A stretch of 64,000 nt of DNA from Solimonas sp041659605. Lineage in GTDB: Bacteria > Pseudomonadota > Gammaproteobacteria > Nevskiales > Nevskiaceae. The first letter of the stretch is position 1; every line of letters begins with the position of its first letter. The translations under genes and the position numbers were made by a program. The DNA lies in assembly GCA_041659605.1 (NCBI GenBank), contig JBAZXW010000004.1, positions 173,734 to 237,733 of the forward strand. The letters are read 5' to 3'. This document shows positions 61,226-64,000 of this stretch, in pieces. A model generated the notes under the pieces. That model searched no databases and was not told the DNA's origin. It saw only the letters and a program-made list of their open reading frames with translations.

Positions 61226-61993
61226 ATGCGAATCGAGGTAATCAGCCTGTTCCCCGAGTGGGTGGGGCAGGTTGTGCGGCATGGCATGCCGCGCATCGCG
61301 GTGGAGGTCGGGCAGTTGTCGCTGCATGCGCGCGATCTGCGCGACTACAGCGAAAACCGCTGGCGCCGCGTCGATGACCGGCCTTATGGCGGCGGGCCAG
61401 GGATGGTGATGGAGCCCGAACCGCTGGCAGCAGCAGTGGCTGCTGCGAAGGCGGCTCTCGGATCGGGCGATGGGGGCGGAGCACCGAAGGTGGTGCTGAT
61501 GTCGCCGCAGGGTCAGCGTTTCGACCAGAGATGGGCGGAACGGTTGGTGCAGGAGCAGAATCTGATTCTGCTCTGCGGACGCTACGAGGGGCTCGACGAG
61601 CGCTTCGTGCAGTCGGAAGTGGATTTTGAGTTGTCTCTGGGCGATTTCGTGATGTCCGGCGGCGAACTGGCGGCGATGGTGGTGATCGATGCCGTCGCAA
61701 GATTGTTGCCCGGTGTGCTGGGCCATGCGGAGTCGGCGGCGAACGATTCGTTCTCCGCAGGTCTGCTGGACCACCCGCACTACACGCGCCCGGAGACGTG
61801 GCGCGGGCAGGCGGTGCCGGAGGTGCTGCTGTCCGGCGACCATGCGCGCATCGCGCGCTGGCGCCTCAAGCAGGCACTGGGGCAGACGTGGTTGAAGCGG
61901 CCCGATCTCCTTGAGGGGATCGAGCTGAAAGATGAGGTACGGACGCTGTTGCGCGAATTCATCGCCGAGCAGCGAGTTGACGACGAAGGGTGA
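61226..61993 (+). CDS. trmD: tRNA (guanine-N1)-methyltransferase
   Basis: A 255-residue knotted SPOUT enzyme making m1G37. Motifs: IEVISLFPEWV, NRWRRVDDRPYGGGPGMVMEPEPL, LLCGRYEGLDERF, DFVMSGGELAAMVVIDAVARLLPGVLG, HPHYTRPETWRGQAVPEVLLSG. All knot-loop residues look conserved. Confidence 0.97.
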   Translation: MRIEVISLFPEWVGQVVRHGMPRIAVEVGQLSLHARDLRDYSENRWRRVDDRPYGGGPGMVMEPEPLAAAVAAAKAALGSGDGGGAPKVVLMSPQGQRFDQRWAERLVQEQNLILLCGRYEGLDERFVQSEVDFELSLGDFVMSGGELAAMVVIDAVARLLPGVLGHAESAANDSFSAGLLDHPHYTRPETWRGQAVPEVLLSGDHARIARWRLKQALGQTWLKRPDLLEGIELKDEVRTLLREFIAEQRVDDEG

Positions 61994-61998
61994 GCACA

Positions 61999-62352
61999 AT
62001 GCGCACGAACAAGATCATTGCCGCGATCGAAGCGGAGCAGATGAACAAGAAGATTCCCGACTTTCGCGCCGGCGACACGGTCGAGGTCAAGGTCAAGGTG
62101 AAGGAGGGCGACCGCGAGCGCCTCCAGGCCTTCGAGGGCGTCGTGATCGCCAGGCGCAACCGCGGCATGCACTCCGCGTTCACGGTGCGCAAGGTGTCGC
62201 ACGGCGAAGGCGTCGAGCGCGTGTTCCAGACCTACAGCCCGCAGGTTGCCGAGATCAGCGTGAAGCGCCGCGGCGACGTGCGCCGCGCCAAGCTGTACTT
62301 CCTCCGCAACCTCTCGGGCAAGGCCGCCCGTATTGCGGAAAAGCTCTCCTGA
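61999..62352 (+). CDS. rplS: 50S ribosomal protein L19
   Basis: A 117-residue ribosomal protein at the subunit interface. Core: IPDFRAGDTVEVKVKVKEGDRERLQAFEGVVIARRNRGMHSAFTVRKVSHGEGVERVFQTYSP and RRAKLYFLRNLSGKAARI. The ATG at 61999 is used; an in-frame GTG at 61990 overlaps trmD. It ends the operon. Confidence 0.97.
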   Translation: MRTNKIIAAIEAEQMNKKIPDFRAGDTVEVKVKVKEGDRERLQAFEGVVIARRNRGMHSAFTVRKVSHGEGVERVFQTYSPQVAEISVKRRGDVRRAKLYFLRNLSGKAARIAEKLS

Positions 62353-62406
62353 TCAACGCTTTGCGGGCGTAAGCTCGTAGCGTTGTAAAGCGAAGCGTGA
62401 CGAAGA

Positions 62407-62437
62407 GCCCGCGGTCCGCGAGGACCGCGGGCTTTCT
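62407..62437 (+). terminator. intrinsic terminator after rplS
   Basis: An 11-bp stem gcccgcggtcc / ggaccgcgggc (62407-62417 and 62422-62432) with loop gcga, followed by tttct. Confidence 0.88.
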
Positions 62438-62510
62438 CGTGCCCGCGTGGTCGCAGCTCCGCAGCCCCGCAGCGCTTTACAGCCGCCGGACTCGGCCGTA
62501 GGCTGAACAC

Positions 62511-62523
62511 CTGTTTAAAACAG
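62511..62523. promoter_or_regulatory. palindrome at the start of the TetR-family gene
   Basis: ctgtttaaaacag is a perfect 6+1+6 palindrome ending one base before the ATG at 62524. It is a candidate operator for self-control. Confidence 0.5.
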
Positions 62524-63192
62524 ATGTTTCAGGCGATGGCTTCCAGCCCTCTCTCCGAAGATCCCGGAACCCGCGCGGCACTGCTGGCCGCCGCCGCCGA
62601 ACTGTTCGCGGAGCAGGGATTCCGTGCCACGCGCGTGCGCGAGATCGTGGCGCGCGCCGGCGCCAACGTCGCTGCCGTCAGCTACCACTTCGGCAGCAAG
62701 GAGGGGCTTTATCTCGCCGTGCTGCAGCACGAGGCGGCGCGCGTGATCGAGCGTTATCCGATTTCGCGCCCGGAACATGCGCGCGACGCCGCGGCGGCGC
62801 TGCGCGACGTCGTCGCTGGCCTGCTCGGGCGCTTCCTCGCCGCCGATGCGCGGTCGTACGCGCCGCGCCTGCTGATCCGCGAGATGCTCAATCCGACTTC
62901 AGCCCTGGCGCAGGTCGTCGAGCAAGTCACGCGTCCGCAGTTCGAGCAGGTGTTCGCCGTGGTGGCCGCGATTCTCGGCCCGCGCGTGCCGCCCGAGCAG
63001 GTGCGCGTGTGCGCGTTCAGCGTTGTAGGCCAGTGCATGTTCTATCTGGTCGCGCGGCCGGTGGTCGAGCGCCTGGCGCCGGGCGTCCTCGATGCGGTTC
63101 AGCGCGAGGCGCTCACGGACAGCATCGTCGCGCTCAGTCTGGCGGGCCTGCAGGCGCGGCGGCATCAATACGAGGAGGTGGCGCATGCGTAG
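62524..63192 (+). CDS. TetR-family regulator, CecR (YbiH)-like
   Basis: A 222-residue repressor. N-terminal HTH (about 18-65): TRAALLAAAAELFAEQGFRATRVREIVARAGANVAAVSYHFGSKEGLYLAVLQHEA. The C-terminal ligand domain has RFLAADARSYAPRLLIREMLNPTSALAQVVEQ, like the DUF1956 domain of E. coli CecR. In E. coli CecR lies next to ybhGFSR and controls that efflux system. Here the next gene is YbhG-like, supporting the match. The ATG at 62536 is an alternative start. Confidence 0.9.
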   Translation: MFQAMASSPLSEDPGTRAALLAAAAELFAEQGFRATRVREIVARAGANVAAVSYHFGSKEGLYLAVLQHEAARVIERYPISRPEHARDAAAALRDVVAGLLGRFLAADARSYAPRLLIREMLNPTSALAQVVEQVTRPQFEQVFAVVAAILGPRVPPEQVRVCAFSVVGQCMFYLVARPVVERLAPGVLDAVQREALTDSIVALSLAGLQARRHQYEEVAHA

Positions 63193-64000
63193 CCTGTGCG
63201 GGATCCTGCTGCTGTTGCTCGGCGCCTGCGGCGGCGAGCCGGCGCAACGCTACAACGGCTATGTCGAAGGCGAGGCGCTGCGCCTTGCGCCGGGTCGTGC
63301 CGGGCGCCTCGATCTGCTGGCGGTACAGCGCGGAGCCACGGTCACGCCCGGCGACGCCTTGTTTGCCGTCGATGCCCAGCTCGAGCGGGCGACGCTGGCG
63401 GAAGCCCAGGCACGGCTTGCAGCGGTGCGCGCGCGCCTCGACGATCTGCGCAAGGGCAAGCGTGACACCGAGATGGACGTGCTGCGCGCGCAGCTCGCGC
63501 AGGCGCAGGCGCAGCGCGAACTGTCTGCGGCGCAGCTCAAGCGCCAGCAGGCGCTGTTTGCGCGCGATGCCGTGAGCCGCGAACAGGTGGATCAGGCGCG
63601 CAGCGCGGCCGATCGCGATCGCGCGCGCGTGCGCGAACTTGAAGCAACACTGGCGAGCGGTGGCCTGTCCGCACGCGACGATGCCTTGCGCGGCGCGGAG
63701 GACGAGGTGCGCGCCGGCGAAGCCGTCGTGCTTCAGGCGCAGTCCAATCTTGCGGAGAAAGCGGTCAAGGCAGCGGTCGCCGGCAGCATCGAGGATGTCT
63801 ACTACCGGGTCGGCGAGTGGATTCCTGCCGGAGCGCCGGTGCTGGCCCTGCTGCCGCCGCAGAATCGCAAGCTTCGCTTCTTCGTGCCGCAGACGGTGCT
63901 GGGCTCACTGCGGCTCGGGCAACCGGTGCAGGCATCCTGCGACGGCTGTACCGGGCCGATCGCAGCGACCATCACCTTCATCGCCGCCAGCGCCGAGTAC
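63185..64000 (+). CDS. HlyD/YbhG-family membrane fusion lipoprotein, N-terminal part
   Basis: An open frame from the ATG at 63185 to the window edge (272 codons, no stop). MRSLCGILLLLLGAC is a lipoprotein signal. Then GYVEGEALRLAPGRAGRLDLLAVQRGATVTPGDALFAVD is the lipoyl/barrel half. A coiled-coil hairpin (about 70-180, with LAEAQARLAAVRARLDDLRKGKR and LKRQQALFARDAVSREQVDQARSA) follows, then AAVAGSIEDVYYRVGEWIPAGAPVLALLPP. This is the periplasmic adaptor of an ABC efflux pump. Its start overlaps the regulator by eight bases; the ABC genes should follow. Confidence 0.9.
   Translation, partial: MRSLCGILLLLLGACGGEPAQRYNGYVEGEALRLAPGRAGRLDLLAVQRGATVTPGDALFAVDAQLERATLAEAQARLAAVRARLDDLRKGKRDTEMDVLRAQLAQAQAQRELSAAQLKRQQALFARDAVSREQVDQARSAADRDRARVRELEATLASGGLSARDDALRGAEDEVRAGEAVVLQAQSNLAEKAVKAAVAGSIEDVYYRVGEWIPAGAPVLALLPPQNRKLRFFVPQTVLGSLRLGQPVQASCDGCTGPIAATITFIAASAEY

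Overview
The window is high-GC DNA from a gammaproteobacterium. The order queG, nnr, tsaE, amidase, mutL, miaA, hfq, hflX, hflK, hflC, DUF2065, (hisZ), purA, rnr, rlmB, rpsF, rpsR, rplI, dnaB, alr is the classic gammaproteobacterial block, and corB/ypjD next to ffh-rpsP-rimM-trmD-rplS is another. HisZ, a MutL with an endonuclease motif, agmatine-route polyamine genes and a single LolC-type permease point away from the enterics and towards a Xanthomonadales- or Nevskiales-like lineage. I cannot resolve it further by eye.

Layout. 1-2.4 kb: start of an acyl-CoA dehydrogenase, then aguA/aguB (agmatine to putrescine). 2.4-9.9 kb: small envelope proteins, lolC-lolD, comEC, hisI and a fused two-domain PTPS-family protein. 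10-19.8 kb: gltX and thrS separated by a large fold-back repeat, a four-PAS histidine kinase, an M23 peptidase, pgi and queG. 19.8-32.4 kb: nnr to purA, the wall, repair, tRNA-modification and RNA-chaperone block.

32.5-41.3 kb: an integrated genomic island of about 8.8 kb in the 3' end of tRNA-Leu(CAG). It has an integrase next to the tRNA, an AlpA-like regulator, a phage-type replication protein, an XRE repressor, and a cargo block of lipoproteins, a zinc-ribbon membrane protein, a secreted OB-fold protein, an unknown protein and a J-domain protein. The displaced tRNA 3' end is at the far end, and the same paired motif (gtacccgca-N3-gtacccgg) sits just inside both ends, probably integrase arm sites. 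The cargo is clearly lower in GC than its flanks in hand-counted lines.

41.3-49.3 kb: tRNA-Leu, rnr, an OmpA-type lipoprotein, rlmB, rpsF, rpsR (which carries a one-base deletion as given), rplI, dnaB and alr. 49.3-53.9 kb: a small lipoprotein and a Ser/Thr signalling set (FHA protein, PP2C phosphatase, CHASE2-kinase). 53.9-62.4 kb: radA, corB, ypjD, a metallo-hydrolase, ffh, a TlpA-like protein and the rpsP-rimM-trmD-rplS operon. 62.5-64 kb: a CecR-like TetR regulator and the start of its membrane-fusion-protein partner, cut by the window edge.

Most of the window is conserved housekeeping DNA. The parts least explained by known genes are the tRNA-Leu island and its cargo operon, the concentric operator upstream of its repressor, the dispersed intergenic repeats, and the regulatory overlaps at tRNA-Leu/rnr and gltX/thrS.
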